Numbered from the stretch's first letter, positions 49,935-61,383 are shown. The stretch: DNA of 64,000 bases from Beijerinckia sp. 28-YEA-48 (GCF_900104955.1 NZ_FNSI01000001.1:5800001-5864000); one strand, 5' to 3'. The notes: a model not told the origin generated them from the sequence alone. Numbers and translations: made by a program.

Positions 49935-50915
49935 ATGTTCACACGTCGTCAGTTTGTCGCGGCGGGGGCCGGAGCGGCCACCATACCGCTTGCGAGCGGC
50001 GCTTTCGCGCAGAGCGATTATCCGGCCGGGCCGCTGCGGGCGATCTGTATGTTTCCGCCCGGTACCGGCGCGGACGTGCTGGTGCGCTTTTATGCCAACA
50101 AGCTGTCGCAGCTCTCGCAACGTACCGTGATCGTCGAGAACAAGCCGGGCGCCTTCGGCAATATCGCCACCGAATATGTGGCGCGTGCCAAGCCTGATGG
50201 GTTGACCATCTATATTGCGCCGGGAAGTTCGGTGCTCGCGGCCGCGCCGCATTTGTTCAAGAAACTGTCGTTCGATCCGATCAACGATTTCGAACATGTG
50301 ACGACACTCTCGAAACTGGCGTTCATTCTGTGCGTGCCGGCGAGCAAGCCTTGGAAGACCGTTGCCGACCTCACGGCCTACTTGAAAGAGCAGGGCGACA
50401 AGGCTTCCTATGGTTCCGTCGCCAATACGGGCCTTGTTTCGAGCGAAATCTATAAGGCGCAGTTCGGCCTCAAGGCCGTCGAGGTGAAATACAAAGAAGC
50501 CACTGCGATGTATAACGATCTCATCAACGAACAGCTGGCCTTCTTTCATATCGATCCCGTCGGCATCAAAGGCTTGATCGATCAAGGTAAGGTCCGACCG
50601 TTGGCGCTTGGCGCGGCCGAACGCATGAAAGCGCTGCCGGATATTCCTGGTGCGCGCGAAGCAGGCATTCCCAACAGCAATCTGATCGCCTGGTGGTCGG
50701 TGCATATGCCCGCGAAGACGCCGAAGCCGCTGCTCGACAAGCTCGAAGTCTGGTTCAATCAGATCGCCATTGATCCCGAGACGGTGAAATTCTTGTCCAA
50801 CATTGGCACCGATCCCTTCCCGGGAAATTCCACCATGCTGAAGGAATTGCTCCTCGCCGACACCAAGGCCTGGGGCGACTATGTCAAACTGGCTAAGATC
50901 GATCTTCTTGGTTGA
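49935..50915 (+). CDS. TTT-family (TctC) periplasmic solute-binding protein
   Basis: A 326-residue protein from the ATG at 49935 (GGAGGGAGAGGGGC upstream). The signal has twin arginines (FTRRQFVAAGAGAATIPL, cleavage near AFAQS). The mature part, CMFPPGTGADVLVRFYANKL with VENKPGAFGNIATEYVARAKPDGLTIYI, places it with the tandem trio at 36-39 kb rather than with the Sec-signal copies. No transport partner is encoded beside it. It stands alone on its strand and is regulated separately. Confidence 0.9.
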   Translation: MFTRRQFVAAGAGAATIPLASGAFAQSDYPAGPLRAICMFPPGTGADVLVRFYANKLSQLSQRTVIVENKPGAFGNIATEYVARAKPDGLTIYIAPGSSVLAAAPHLFKKLSFDPINDFEHVTTLSKLAFILCVPASKPWKTVADLTAYLKEQGDKASYGSVANTGLVSSEIYKAQFGLKAVEVKYKEATAMYNDLINEQLAFFHIDPVGIKGLIDQGKVRPLALGAAERMKALPDIPGAREAGIPNSNLIAWWSVHMPAKTPKPLLDKLEVWFNQIAIDPETVKFLSNIGTDPFPGNSTMLKELLLADTKAWGDYVKLAKIDLLG

Positions 50916-51375
50916 AAGTCGGCCAAATCGATAAAGAGGTGGCGTCGGGCGTAGCCTGGCGCCATCTCTTTCTCGAGTGTCGTCTATCGACCTGAATTGG
51001 CGCGGCAATCGAACGGCTGTGGACAGAGTTCTCCCCAGTTTTAGGCACGCGACCAGAAGGCGCTGGCGCTTTTTTTTGCTGACCGCTAAAATCGCTGCTC
51101 GGTTCCGACTTGGGAGGCATGCGTGGCGAATGCTCAGAAAGTCGATCTGTTGGCCCTTGTTGCGGCCTTTGCTTTCATCGGCGCGATCATTTTCGGCTTC
51201 GTTTAGCGCGCCGAAACCCACTCCTTAACTGCGTGATCTAACACCGTAATCGCGCTCAGGTATTATTACAGTAGTAATTGCGCACTTGTGGTGCGCCCTT
51301 GCTCTCACGATATTTGCTGTGTCGTCCGCACGAACCGCATCGGTTCGCGACGACTGAAGGGATCTGGAGACACCA
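50916..51375. other. Gap between tctC and the Tim44-domain gene
   Basis: The 460-base gap contains one convincing short gene (51123-51206). The remainder includes a T-rich stretch (a run of eight T at 51071-51078) and a promoter-sized segment before 51376. No terminator with a perfect stem was found after the tctC gene. Confidence 0.5.
51123..51206 (+). CDS. Small putative single-pass membrane peptide (27 residues)
   Basis: A GTG start at 51123 is preceded by GGGAGG with a 5-base spacer, an ideal ribosome-binding site. The frame encodes a short polar head (ANAQKVD) and then an almost wholly hydrophobic stretch (LLALVAAFAFIGAIIFGFV) long enough to cross the membrane once, ending in TAG at 51204. 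The codon choice keeps GC-rich third positions, as in true genes of this window. No family name is recognised. It lies 170 bases before the Tim44-domain membrane protein gene and may be expressed with it. Confidence 0.5.
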   Translation: MANAQKVDLLALVAAFAFIGAIIFGFV

Positions 51376-52413
51376 ATGTCATCGATCAAGATTGGCCGTT
51401 CCGGCCGTCTTCTGGCTGTCGCGACGGTTTTGGCCCTCGCGTTCGCGCCTATGTTTGCGCATGCTCGCGCGGGCTCGGGCGGCAGCATGGGCAGCCGGGG
51501 ATCGTTTACGAATAGTGCGCCACGTGCGACGCCGACCGCGCCTAACGCGGGCCAGCCGATGCAGCGTACGCAATCGCCGCAGACGCAACCGCAGCAGACG
51601 TTCAACCGTCCGGCGACCCCGGCGGCGGGCGGCGGCATGTTCTCGTCGCCGTTGGCGCGCGGCATCATGGGCGGCCTGATCGGCGCGGGCATTTTTGGCC
51701 TGCTTTCCGGCAGCGGCTTGTTCAGCGGGCTCGGTTCGCTCGCCGGCATGTTCGGCTTCCTGCTGCAGATCGCGCTGATCGCTGGCATCGCCATGCTGGC
51801 GCTCAACTGGTGGCGTCGTCGCCAGCAGCCGGCGATGGCCACGGGCGCCCCGCGCACCGCTGGCCTGCAGGGTGGCGCGCAGCAGCCGAATGATTATGCG
51901 CGCACCGGCAACGAACAGCCGGCCAACACGGCGGCGTCTGGCTTCGGCTCGATGGTCGGCGGTGGCGCCAACGCCAACACGCAGCCGGAGACACGGCCGC
52001 TGAAGGTGGAAGGCGAAGACTATCCCGCGTTCGAGCGCCTGCTTGCTGATGTCCAGACCGCTTATGCGGCCGAAGACACGGTGACTTTGCGCCGAATCGT
52101 TACGCCGGAACTGGCTGGCTATTTCGAGGACGATCTCGAAGCCATGAAGAAGCGTGGCCAGGCGACGAAGGCGGACAACGTCAAGCTGCTGCAGGGCGAC
52201 CTGTCGGAAGCCTGGAGCGAGCCTGACTATGAATATGCCACCGTGGCGATGCGCTTCTCGCTCATCGACGCCGTGGTCGACCGGGTTACGGGCAAGCTGC
52301 TTGAGGGCGACCTCACCAAGCCGAACGAAGTCACCGAGATCTGGACCTTCGTGCGCCCGACCGGCGGCAAGCCGCAAGACTGGAAGCTTTCGGCGATCCA
52401 GCAGGTGGCCTAG
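51376..52413 (+). CDS. Tim44-domain inner-membrane protein
   Basis: A 345-residue protein with an N-terminal signal or anchor (LLAVATVLALAFAPMFAHA). A low-complexity linker rich in glutamine, proline and threonine (residues about 45-80) is followed by glycine-rich hydrophobic segments (GGLIGAGIFGLLSGSGLF ... FLLQIALIAGIAMLAL) and a Tim44-like domain in the last 130 residues (ERLLADVQTAYAAEDTVTLRRIVTPELAGYFEDDL). In mitochondria the domain is part of the import motor. Bacterial versions are membrane-associated and of uncertain role. A clear terminator follows. Confidence 0.88.
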   Translation: MSSIKIGRSGRLLAVATVLALAFAPMFAHARAGSGGSMGSRGSFTNSAPRATPTAPNAGQPMQRTQSPQTQPQQTFNRPATPAAGGGMFSSPLARGIMGGLIGAGIFGLLSGSGLFSGLGSLAGMFGFLLQIALIAGIAMLALNWWRRRQQPAMATGAPRTAGLQGGAQQPNDYARTGNEQPANTAASGFGSMVGGGANANTQPETRPLKVEGEDYPAFERLLADVQTAYAAEDTVTLRRIVTPELAGYFEDDLEAMKKRGQATKADNVKLLQGDLSEAWSEPDYEYATVAMRFSLIDAVVDRVTGKLLEGDLTKPNEVTEIWTFVRPTGGKPQDWKLSAIQQVA

Positions 52414-52435
52414 GCCGAACAGTTCAATCAACGCG

Positions 52436-52463
52436 AAAGGCCGGGCATTGCCCGGCCTTTTTG
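52436..52463 (+). terminator. Rho-independent terminator after the Tim44-domain gene
   Basis: AAAGGCCGGGC (52436-52446) pairs with GCCCGGCCTTT (52450-52460) with a three-base loop, and the descending arm merges into a run of five T. It lies 23 bases after the stop codon. Confidence 0.9.
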
Positions 52464-52549
52464 CTTTCTAAGCGTTTTGCTTTGGGCCCCGGATATGGCA
52501 CCTCTGCTCATGGCCTCTAGGCCGGACTTTCTTTCGATCGGGATCAGTC

Positions 52550-53104
52550 ATGAGCGGATTTAAGGTACTCGCAATCTCGGGGAGCTTGCGTAAGGGATCA
52601 TTCAATACAATGACGCTGCATGCCATGCAGGACGTGGCTCCAGCGGGCATGGAATTCTCCTTTGCGGAGATCGGGGATATTCCCCTCTACAACGACGACG
52701 TTCGCTTGGCGGGCTATCCGGCCCAGGCCCAACGTTTTCGGTCTCAGGTTGCGGCCGCCGACGGCATTTTGATCGCGACGCCTGAGTATAATTATTCGGT
52801 TTCCTCGGCCTTGAAGAACGCGCTCGACTGGGCCTCGCGTCCGCCAGAGCAACCGTTCAACAACAAGCCTTGCGCCTTGATCAGCGCCTCAGGAGGGCCG
52901 ACCGGCGGCATTCGTGCTCAGTTTCACCTGCGGCATATTCTGGTCGCGCTCAACGCCTTCCCGGTGAACAATCCGCATGTCATCGTCGCGGGTGCGCCGG
53001 ATAAGTTCGATGCCAATGGCAAGTTCACGGATCCGGTGGGTAAGGACCTGATGCGGCAGTTGCTCGACAATCTGATGAAATGGGCGAAGGTGCTGAAGGC
53101 CTGA
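52550..53104 (+). CDS. NAD(P)H-dependent FMN reductase (chromate reductase-like flavoprotein)
   Basis: A 184-residue flavodoxin-fold protein. The FMN phosphate loop is GSLRKGSFN (residues 11-19), and the second FMN-binding block is TPEYNYSVSSALKNALDW, typical of the NADPH-dependent FMN reductase/ChrR/azoreductase family. It reduces flavins, quinones or chromate in the cytoplasm. It could supply FMNH2 to the luciferase-like monooxygenase at 40492, but it is 11 kb away and not in the same operon. Confidence 0.92.
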   Translation: MSGFKVLAISGSLRKGSFNTMTLHAMQDVAPAGMEFSFAEIGDIPLYNDDVRLAGYPAQAQRFRSQVAAADGILIATPEYNYSVSSALKNALDWASRPPEQPFNNKPCALISASGGPTGGIRAQFHLRHILVALNAFPVNNPHVIVAGAPDKFDANGKFTDPVGKDLMRQLLDNLMKWAKVLKA

Positions 53105-53128
53105 GCGGTCTCCGTGCCATGAATCAAC

Positions 53129-53156
53129 AAAGGCCGCGGCGGTGTCCGCGGCCTTT
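53129..53156. terminator. Bidirectional terminator between FMN reductase and tctC genes
   Basis: AAAGGCCGCGG (53129-53139) pairs with CCGCGGCCTTT (53146-53156) around a 6-base loop. T-rich sequence lies on the plus side (TTTCTGTTT), and an A-rich start gives T residues for the minus strand. It lies between two convergent genes. Confidence 0.85.
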
Positions 53157-53164
53157 CTGTTTGG

Positions 53165-54145
53165 TCAATCGAGACGCACGCCCGCCTTGCGCACCACGTC
53201 GGTCCAGCGCGCGGTCTCGCGCCGAATCACTTCCGCCGATTGCTGGGGATCGAGCCCCCAGGGCACGATGCCGACCTGTTCGATGCGGGTGCGAATATCT
53301 GGCGAGAAGATGATCTCGCGGAGCGCCATCGCATATTTCTGACGGATCGGCAGCGGCGTGCCGGGTGGCGCCGTGAAAGCGGTCCAGGTGTCGGAGAGAA
53401 GCTCCGGCAGGCCGACCGCTGCTATGGTCGGCAATTCCGGTGCGACCGGTGAGGGGTCTTTGGTCAGGGTCGCCAGCATGCGCAGCTTGCCGTCCTGCGC
53501 CAGTGGCAGAACGGTGCCGATATCGGCGATCATGAAATCGATATGGCCGGCGATGATGTCGTTTAAGGCCGGGGCGGCGCCGCCATAGGGCACGTGCAAT
53601 TGCTTGGTGCCGAGCAATTGTTCCAGCAAAGCGCCGGTGAGATGCCCGGTGGTGCCCATGCCTTGCGAGGCATAGCTCAACTTGCCGGGATTAGCTTTGG
53701 CGAAGTCGAGAAAATCTTGCGCTGTCTTGAAGCGGGAGTTGCCGCCAACCAGAAGCACGTTGGGAATGTAGGAGGTGATGGAGACGGCTTCGATCTTGGT
53801 CGGGTCGAAGCGCAAATCCTTGAACAAGGCCACGTTCACCGTGAGTGAGGCGGGGGGCGAGACCAGAAGCGTGTAACCATCAGGCGGCGACTTATAGACA
53901 TATTCCGTCGCGATATTGTTGCCAGCGCCTGTTCTATTTTCGACGATGACGCTCTGGCCCCATTTTGCTTGCAGGCGTTCAGCAACGAGACGCGCGATCA
54001 TGTCGTTGCCGCCACCAGCCGCAGCGGAAACGACCAGTTTGATACTGGCTTTGGGAAAATCAGGTGCGGGATCCTGCTGTGCCGCAGCTGTTACAATCAT
54101 CGTCGCCAATGCGGCGCAAGCCATCGACAGGCTGAGAACTTTCAA
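53165..54145 (-). CDS. TTT-family (TctC/Bug) periplasmic solute-binding protein
   Basis: The start is taken as TTG at 54145 because GGGGAGGG lies at ideal spacing before it and a clean Sec signal follows (KVLSLSMACAALATMIVTAAAQ). Upstream ATG frames give unlikely N-termini. The 326-residue protein has KLVVSAAAGGGNDMIARLVAERL, VENRTGAGNNIATEY and PPDGYTLLVSPP, belonging to the classic Bug group. It follows the 5-oxoprolinase gene on the same strand (81-base gap), so its ligand may be 5-oxoproline or a related lactam; this is inferred from position. Confidence 0.88.
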   Translation of the reverse strand: MKVLSLSMACAALATMIVTAAAQQDPAPDFPKASIKLVVSAAAGGGNDMIARLVAERLQAKWGQSVIVENRTGAGNNIATEYVYKSPPDGYTLLVSPPASLTVNVALFKDLRFDPTKIEAVSITSYIPNVLLVGGNSRFKTAQDFLDFAKANPGKLSYASQGMGTTGHLTGALLEQLLGTKQLHVPYGGAAPALNDIIAGHIDFMIADIGTVLPLAQDGKLRMLATLTKDPSPVAPELPTIAAVGLPELLSDTWTAFTAPPGTPLPIRQKYAMALREIIFSPDIRTRIEQVGIVPWGLDPQQSAEVIRRETARWTDVVRKAGVRLD

Positions 54146-54226
54146 TCTTCCCTCCCCAGGTGAAGTTTTTATAGAGCGCAGCATATACGCCGGCCTCGCT
54201 TCAGCAAGCCGGCGCACCAGAAAGGT

Positions 54227-57200
54227 TTATTTCCCGCGTGGGACCGGTCCCCACCCGCCGCCCGTCGGCGTGACGATGGTGATCGCTTCGCCGGCACTGA
54301 GCTGTGTTTGGTCGCAGCCCGCGAGGATTTCGATCGTGCCGTCGAGACGTCGCACGCTGTTCATGCCGCGCCTGCCTTTCTCGCCGCCGGCTGAGCCGAA
54401 AGACTGCACACGGCGCCGGCCCGAGAGAATGGCGAGATCCATTGCTTCGAGAAAGCGGATGGTGCGATGGGTGCCATCGCCGGCATTCCATCGGCCGCGC
54501 CCGCCCGAGCCGCGCACGATATGAAAATCTTCGAGCAGAACCGGAAAGCGCAGTTCTAATATCTCAGGGTCCGTGAGGCGTGAATTGGTCATGTGAGTGT
54601 GGACGGCGGCAGCGCCATCGAAACCATCGCCTGCCGGGGCACCGGAACAGAGAGTCTCGTAATATTGATAACGGGCATTGCCGAAGGTCAGATTGTTCAT
54701 CGTGCCTTGCGCCGAGCCAAGCGCCGATAGCGCACCGAAGAGACAATCGGTGACGGTCTGGCTCGTCTCGACATTGCCGGCGACAACGGCGGCTGGATAG
54801 CGCGGGCGCAACATCGATCCCGCGGGAATGATGATCTTGAGCGGGCGCAGGCAACCGGCATTCATCGGAATGTCGCTGTCGACCATCACGCGGAAGACAT
54901 ACAGACAGGCGGCGCGTGTTACGGGCTCCGGTGCATTGAAATTGTCGCCTTGCTGCGGCGACGTGCCGGAGAAATCGATGGTGGCTTCGCGCTTGCGCTT
55001 GTTGACTGTGATTTTGACGGCGATCTGCGTGCCCTGATCGAGTTCCACCACGAAATTCGAATCGGAGAGGCGCGCGATCACCCGGCGCACGCTTTCCTCC
55101 GCATTGTCCTGGACGTGGCCCATATAGGCATCGACCGTGCGGCGGGTGAATTCGGCGATCATCTGGCTCAGCAGTTCGACGCCCTTGGTATTGGCGGCGA
55201 TCTGCGCTTTGAGATCGCCAATGTTCTGCGCCACGTTGCGCGCCGGATAGCGCGCGCCGGTGAAACGTGCGGTGACATCCCGTTCCAGAAAGCGGCCACG
55301 ATCGACGATCTTGAGATTATCGAGATAGACGCCTTCCTCATCGATATGGGTGGCGCGCGGCGACATGGAGCCAGGCGTCAGGCCGCCGACATCGGCATGG
55401 TGGCCGCGCGAGGCCACCCAGAAGGCGATCTTATTGGTGCCTTTGGCGAAGACCGGCGTGCAGACGGTGATGTCGGGCAGATGGGTGCCGCCATTATAGG
55501 GCGCGTTAAGCGCATAGATGTCGCCCGGCCGGATCTTGCCGGCATTCTCGCGGATAATGGTTTCGACCGAGCGATCCATCGAGCCCAGATGCACCGGCAT
55601 ATGCGGCGCATTGGCGACAAGGCGACCATCGGCATCGAAAATGGCACAGGAGAAATCGAGCCGCTCCTTGATGTTCACGGAGCTCGCCGTGTTCTGCAAG
55701 GTTACGCCCATCTGCTCGGCAATCGACATGAAGCGATTGTTGAAGACTTCGAGCAGAACCGGATCGGCCTTGGTGCCGACCGCATGGCGCTTGGGTAGCG
55801 CCTTCACCCGCTGCAAGAGCACATGATCGCGCGCGGTGATCTCTGCCTGCCAGCCGTCTTCGATGACGATGGTCTGGTGCGGCTCGATCAGCAGCGCCGG
55901 TCCGTTCATGCGCATGCCGCGTTCAAGATCGGCGCGCAGATAGACCTGGGCCTTGCGCCACTGGCCTTGCGAATAGAAGCGCGTTGTCTTGGCCGGCTTC
56001 GCTTTGCGGCGATGGGTTTTCTTCGCCGGCTCCTTGAAGCTGGCGCCGCCGCCGATGGCCTCAACGAGTGCTGCTTCTATGATCAGCGGGCGTGAGCGAT
56101 CGACAAAACCGAAGCGGGCTTTATGCACCTTTTGGAATTCGCGGCGCAGGGCCGCGCGCAGCTGGCCGATAGAGGCCAAGGCCGTCAGCGTCAGATTGAT
56201 TTCAAGGGCGGCGTCGGTGCCGGCATAGCGCAGGTGGGCGCGATACTCGCTGGCGATGTCGCGGCGAGGGACGCCCTGGGCGGCGACCTCTTTGACGGCT
56301 TCTTTTTGCAAGCGCGCCAGGGCCCGCTTGAGGTGCGCGCAACCTTTGTCATCGGCCTGTTCCTCGATCGCCGCGTTGCGGACGGAGCGGATGTCGGCCA
56401 GGCCCATGCCGTAGGCGGAGAGCAGGGAGGACAGCGGGTGCACCAGCACGCTCTTCATCGACAGCGCGTCCGCGACCAGGCAGGCATGCTGGCCGCCAGC
56501 GCCGCCGAAGCAGTTCAGCAAATAGCGCGAGATATTGTAGCCACGGGCCACGGAAATTTTCTTCACCGCCTCGGCCATGTTGGCGACAGCGATTTCGATA
56601 AAACCATCGGCGACCGCTTCTGGCGAACGGCCGTCATGGGTTTGCACGGCGAATTCAGCGAAGGCCTGGCGCACCGCGCCGTCATCGAGCGGTTGGTCTT
56701 GGTGGGGGCCGAAAATCTTCGGGAAAAAGTCCGGCATCAGCTTGCCGGTCATGACATTGGCGTCGGTGACGGTCAGCGGGCCATCGCGGCGATAGGATTT
56801 AGGGCCGGGATTGGCGCCCGCCGAATCCGGGCCGACGCGAAAGCGCGAACCGTCGAAATGCAGGACCGAGCCGCCACCGGCAGCGACCGTGTGGATGAGC
56901 ATCATCGGCGCCCGCAGCCGCACGCCGGCGACCTGAGTTTCGAAGGCGCGTTCGAACATGCCGTCGAAATGGGCGACGTCGGTCGACGTGCCGCCCATGT
57001 CGAAGCCGATGACCTTGCCGAAGCCGGCCGATTTCGCCGTGCGCGCCATGGCGACGACACCGCCGGCAGGGCCTGACAGGATCGCATCCTTGCCGGCGAA
57101 GCGGTCGGCGGCGGTGAGGCCGCCCGACGACATCATGAACATCAGGCGTGGGCCTTGGCCGTTTTCGGCGCCAAGCTCGCGGCCCACGAGATCGACATAG

Positions 57201-57880
57201 CGGCGCAGAACCGGTGTCAGATAGGCATCGGCGACGGTGGTGTCGCCACGTCCGATGAATTTGATCAGCGGCGAGGTTTCGTGGCTGGTGGAAATCTGCG
57301 CGAAGCCGACTTCGCGCGCGATAGCGGCGGCGATCTTCTCGTGTTCCGGATAACGCCAGGCGTGCATGAAGACGATGGCCAGCGCGGCGCAACCTTGCTT
57401 CTTCGCTTCGATGAGTTGCGCGCGTACGGTGGTCGTGTCGAGCGGCTGTTCGATCGTTCCGTCGGCGCGCACGCGCTCCTTGGCTTCGAGCACGGTCGCA
57501 TAAAGCTGTTCCGGCTTGAGGATGCGCTTGGCGAAAATATCGGCGCGCGCCTGATTGCCGATTTCCAGGGCGTCGCGAAACCCGGCGGTGGTCAGCAGCG
57601 CGGTCTTTTCGCCCTTGCGTTCGAGCAGCGCGTTGGTGGCAACCGTCGTGCCCATTTTGACCGTGGCGATGCGGGCCGCCGGCACCGGTTCATCGGCGGT
57701 GAGGCCGAGGATATCGCGAATGCCGGCCACGGCGGCGTCGGCATAGGCGCCAGGATTTTCCGAGAGCAATTTGCGGATGGCGAGAGGACCATCGGGCGCG
57801 CGGCCGATGACATCGGTGAACGTGCCGCCGCGATCGATCCAGAAATCCCAGCCTTTCGACCGCTTTACCGTGGAAGCCAT
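54227..57880 (-). CDS. 5-oxoprolinase/hydantoinase, fused A+B subunits
   Basis: A 1217-residue cytoplasmic enzyme joining a HyuA-like half (residues 1 to about 690; [12 protein letters not shown] near residue 16 and [15 protein letters not shown] as the second nucleotide loop) to a HyuB-like half (from about 700; [37 protein letters not shown], ending in TGGGWGPVP). Fused enzymes of this length are ATP-dependent 5-oxoprolinases, which open 5-oxoproline to glutamate. Hydantoinase activity cannot be excluded. The ATG is followed by a lysine-rich start ([10 protein letters not shown]). It shares its transcript with a TctC gene and is a second, independent member of this enzyme family besides the split HyuA/HyuB at 16.5-20.3 kb. 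Confidence 0.93.
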   Translation of the reverse strand: MASTVKRSKGWDFWIDRGGTFTDVIGRAPDGPLAIRKLLSENPGAYADAAVAGIRDILGLTADEPVPAARIATVKMGTTVATNALLERKGEKTALLTTAGFRDALEIGNQARADIFAKRILKPEQLYATVLEAKERVRADGTIEQPLDTTTVRAQLIEAKKQGCAALAIVFMHAWRYPEHEKIAAAIAREVGFAQISTSHETSPLIKFIGRGDTTVADAYLTPVLRRYVDLVGRELGAENGQGPRLMFMMSSGGLTAADRFAGKDAILSGPAGGVVAMARTAKSAGFGKVIGFDMGGTSTDVAHFDGMFERAFETQVAGVRLRAPMMLIHTVAAGGGSVLHFDGSRFRVGPDSAGANPGPKSYRRDGPLTVTDANVMTGKLMPDFFPKIFGPHQDQPLDDGAVRQAFAEFAVQTHDGRSPEAVADGFIEIAVANMAEAVKKISVARGYNISRYLLNCFGGAGGQHACLVADALSMKSVLVHPLSSLLSAYGMGLADIRSVRNAAIEEQADDKGCAHLKRALARLQKEAVKEVAAQGVPRRDIASEYRAHLRYAGTDAALEINLTLTALASIGQLRAALRREFQKVHKARFGFVDRSRPLIIEAALVEAIGGGASFKEPAKKTHRRKAKPAKTTRFYSQGQWRKAQVYLRADLERGMRMNGPALLIEPHQTIVIEDGWQAEITARDHVLLQRVKALPKRHAVGTKADPVLLEVFNNRFMSIAEQMGVTLQNTASSVNIKERLDFSCAIFDADGRLVANAPHMPVHLGSMDRSVETIIRENAGKIRPGDIYALNAPYNGGTHLPDITVCTPVFAKGTNKIAFWVASRGHHADVGGLTPGSMSPRATHIDEEGVYLDNLKIVDRGRFLERDVTARFTGARYPARNVAQNIGDLKAQIAANTKGVELLSQMIAEFTRRTVDAYMGHVQDNAEESVRRVIARLSDSNFVVELDQGTQIAVKITVNKRKREATIDFSGTSPQQGDNFNAPEPVTRAACLYVFRVMVDSDIPMNAGCLRPLKIIIPAGSMLRPRYPAAVVAGNVETSQTVTDCLFGALSALGSAQGTMNNLTFGNARYQYYETLCSGAPAGDGFDGAAAVHTHMTNSRLTDPEILELRFPVLLEDFHIVRGSGGRGRWNAGDGTHRTIRFLEAMDLAILSGRRRVQSFGSAGGEKGRRGMNSVRRLDGTIEILAGCDQTQLSAGEAITIVTPTGGGWGPVPRGK

Positions 57881-57971
57881 GCTTTAAACCATCACATTTC
57901 GGGGAGATTCGTCATCGTTCTTTCACGACGCTATAGTGAACAGAAGGTTAAGTCAGCGTCTGGAATGCGTG

Positions 57972-58676
57972 ATGAGTGAAGACGATCGCGGTGTTGGCGG
58001 GCGGAACTCGCGCCAAGATTTGCGTGTCGCGCCGCCGAGCCTGAAGGCGGCTGTACGTCGGGCGCGGGTCGAGCAGGCGGAGCAATCCTGCGTGGTGGCG
58101 GAACTGCGCGGCGCCGAAATGGCCCGGCTCGAAATGCTGCGCGACACGCTGGAGCCGGTGCTGGCGCAGGTGCCGGCGGATGTCGATCTGTTCGATGCCG
58201 GGCTGGTGCCTGGAGAACGGCCGCGTCTGTTTCTCGACATGATCGCCTATGTGGAAATGGCGCCGGATCGGCGGGTCTATCGCTTCGTACAGGACACGCG
58301 TCACGGCCGCATCACCCTGGCGGAAAGCGAGCGGATCGATCCGATCGTCGATGCCTGCACCGACTACATCGCCCGCCGGCTGGTGGAGCGCGAAAAGGCC
58401 TTGGCGTCCGACGGTCTATCGCAGCCGCAAGCGCCAGCGAGGTCGGTGGCCGCACCGCCGGCGCGGGCTGATAAGATTGCTGGCAAGGTTTCTGTCGCCG
58501 AAGTTGCGCCGGTAGCACCCGTGCAGCGCGCGCGGGTGCGTGGCTGGTTCGCCCACACGCTCATGTTCCTGATCGAATTTTTGGGCAGTATCGCACTGCT
58601 CATTCTGGCAGCGGGCGCGGGCTATTTCCTGTGGACGCTCATTGAGGCGTGGTGGATCGCCCAATACGGTCGCTAG
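57972..58676 (+). CDS. Hypothetical protein with C-terminal transmembrane segment
   Basis: A 234-residue protein if the ATG at 57972 is used (an in-frame GTG lies at 57936). The first 150 residues are soluble and charged (AAVRRARVEQAEQSCVVAELRGAEMARLEMLRD), followed by a proline/alanine-rich linker and one strong transmembrane helix near the end (LMFLIEFLGSIALLILAAGAGYFL). The short tail would face the other side of the membrane. No known family is recognised. The gene is convergent with the metallophosphoesterase gene, and their stops overlap by four bases. Confidence 0.7.
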   Translation: MSEDDRGVGGRNSRQDLRVAPPSLKAAVRRARVEQAEQSCVVAELRGAEMARLEMLRDTLEPVLAQVPADVDLFDAGLVPGERPRLFLDMIAYVEMAPDRRVYRFVQDTRHGRITLAESERIDPIVDACTDYIARRLVEREKALASDGLSQPQAPARSVAAPPARADKIAGKVSVAEVAPVAPVQRARVRGWFAHTLMFLIEFLGSIALLILAAGAGYFLWTLIEAWWIAQYGR

Positions 58677-59557
58677 AGCGGCACCGCACCGAGATCGCTG
58701 ACACGCCGCTCGCCGGACTGCAGACCGCGAATGCGCCCTTCAATGGACCAGGCATTGCCGCGTTTCTCGATCGTATAGAGATGCCAGGCGGCACGATGGT
58801 GCGGCGTGCCCGGCACAGCAGAGGCCGAGGCAACGCCAATGCTCGGGATGGCGCCGCCCGGGGCTGTGATTTTCTTCACCATCAGCCGGTGGTTGTGGCC
58901 ATGCAGAATCAGTTCGGCGCCACAATGCGCAATGGTCCGCTCGAAGGCGCGGGCATCGGTGAGGCCACGGCCGAAGCTGGCGCCCGATTGCCACGGCGGA
59001 TGGTGGATCATGACCACCCGGAACAGGCCACGCTTGCCGGTTTCCTCCAGCAGGCTGGCGAAGGCGCGCATCTGCGCTTCGCCGACGCGGCCGGAGGCGA
59101 GCAGCGGCAGGGTCGGCACGCCCGAGGACAGGCCGATCAGGGCGATATCGCCGCGCACCCGCAGATAGGGAAAATGGGTCTTAGTGTCGCCGTCGTTCGA
59201 GCACCAGGGGCCGAAGGTATCGGCGATCCAGGGCAGGGATCCCCGGACATAGGCGTCGTGGTTGCCGGGAACGAAGCTGACGTCGTTGGGGTCGCCCAGG
59301 GTCTCCAGCCAGCGGCGGGCGAGGCGGAACTCTTCCGGCAGGCCGATGTTGAGAATATCGCCGGTCATGGCCACATGATCGGGTGTATGCGCCCGAATAT
59401 CGGCCACGATTTCGCCCAGGACCTCCATATTGTGGATATGCGATCGGCGGCGCCAATTGACGTAGCCGGTGAAACGCTTGTTCAGCAATTCCCGGATCAT
59501 GGGCCGCGGCAGCGGGCCGATATGTGCGTCTGAGAGATGGGCGATACGGAAGCTCAC
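58673..59557 (-). CDS. Calcineurin-like metallophosphoesterase
   Basis: A 294-residue cytoplasmic phosphoesterase using a GTG start at 59557. All metal-binding blocks of the family are visible: HLSDAHIG at the N-terminus, MTGDILN, VPGNHDAY, MIHHPPW and LHGHNHR. The order and spacing match class III nucleotide phosphodiesterases (CpdA-like) and related phosphatases acting on cAMP, nucleotides or phospholipid intermediates. The exact substrate cannot be assigned by eye. It is convergent with the hypothetical gene at 57972 and divergent from glnS. Confidence 0.9.
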   Translation of the reverse strand: MSFRIAHLSDAHIGPLPRPMIRELLNKRFTGYVNWRRRSHIHNMEVLGEIVADIRAHTPDHVAMTGDILNIGLPEEFRLARRWLETLGDPNDVSFVPGNHDAYVRGSLPWIADTFGPWCSNDGDTKTHFPYLRVRGDIALIGLSSGVPTLPLLASGRVGEAQMRAFASLLEETGKRGLFRVVMIHHPPWQSGASFGRGLTDARAFERTIAHCGAELILHGHNHRLMVKKITAPGGAIPSIGVASASAVPGTPHHRAAWHLYTIEKRGNAWSIEGRIRGLQSGERRVSDLGAVPL

Positions 59558-59695
59558 GATCCGTCTGTGCCGTGTCGCGCTCGCAGGGTCAAGTTGGTTG
59601 ATTTGTCGCGGTTTCGGCGTCGTGCCAAGCTGTGATAGGCAGGCGGCGTCGCGCTCTGCATGTGCGGTATTTTTGCTACGTAGGAACCAGGGTCA

Positions 59696-61375
<1,680 letters not shown>

Positions 61376-61383
61376 CAGTCTCT

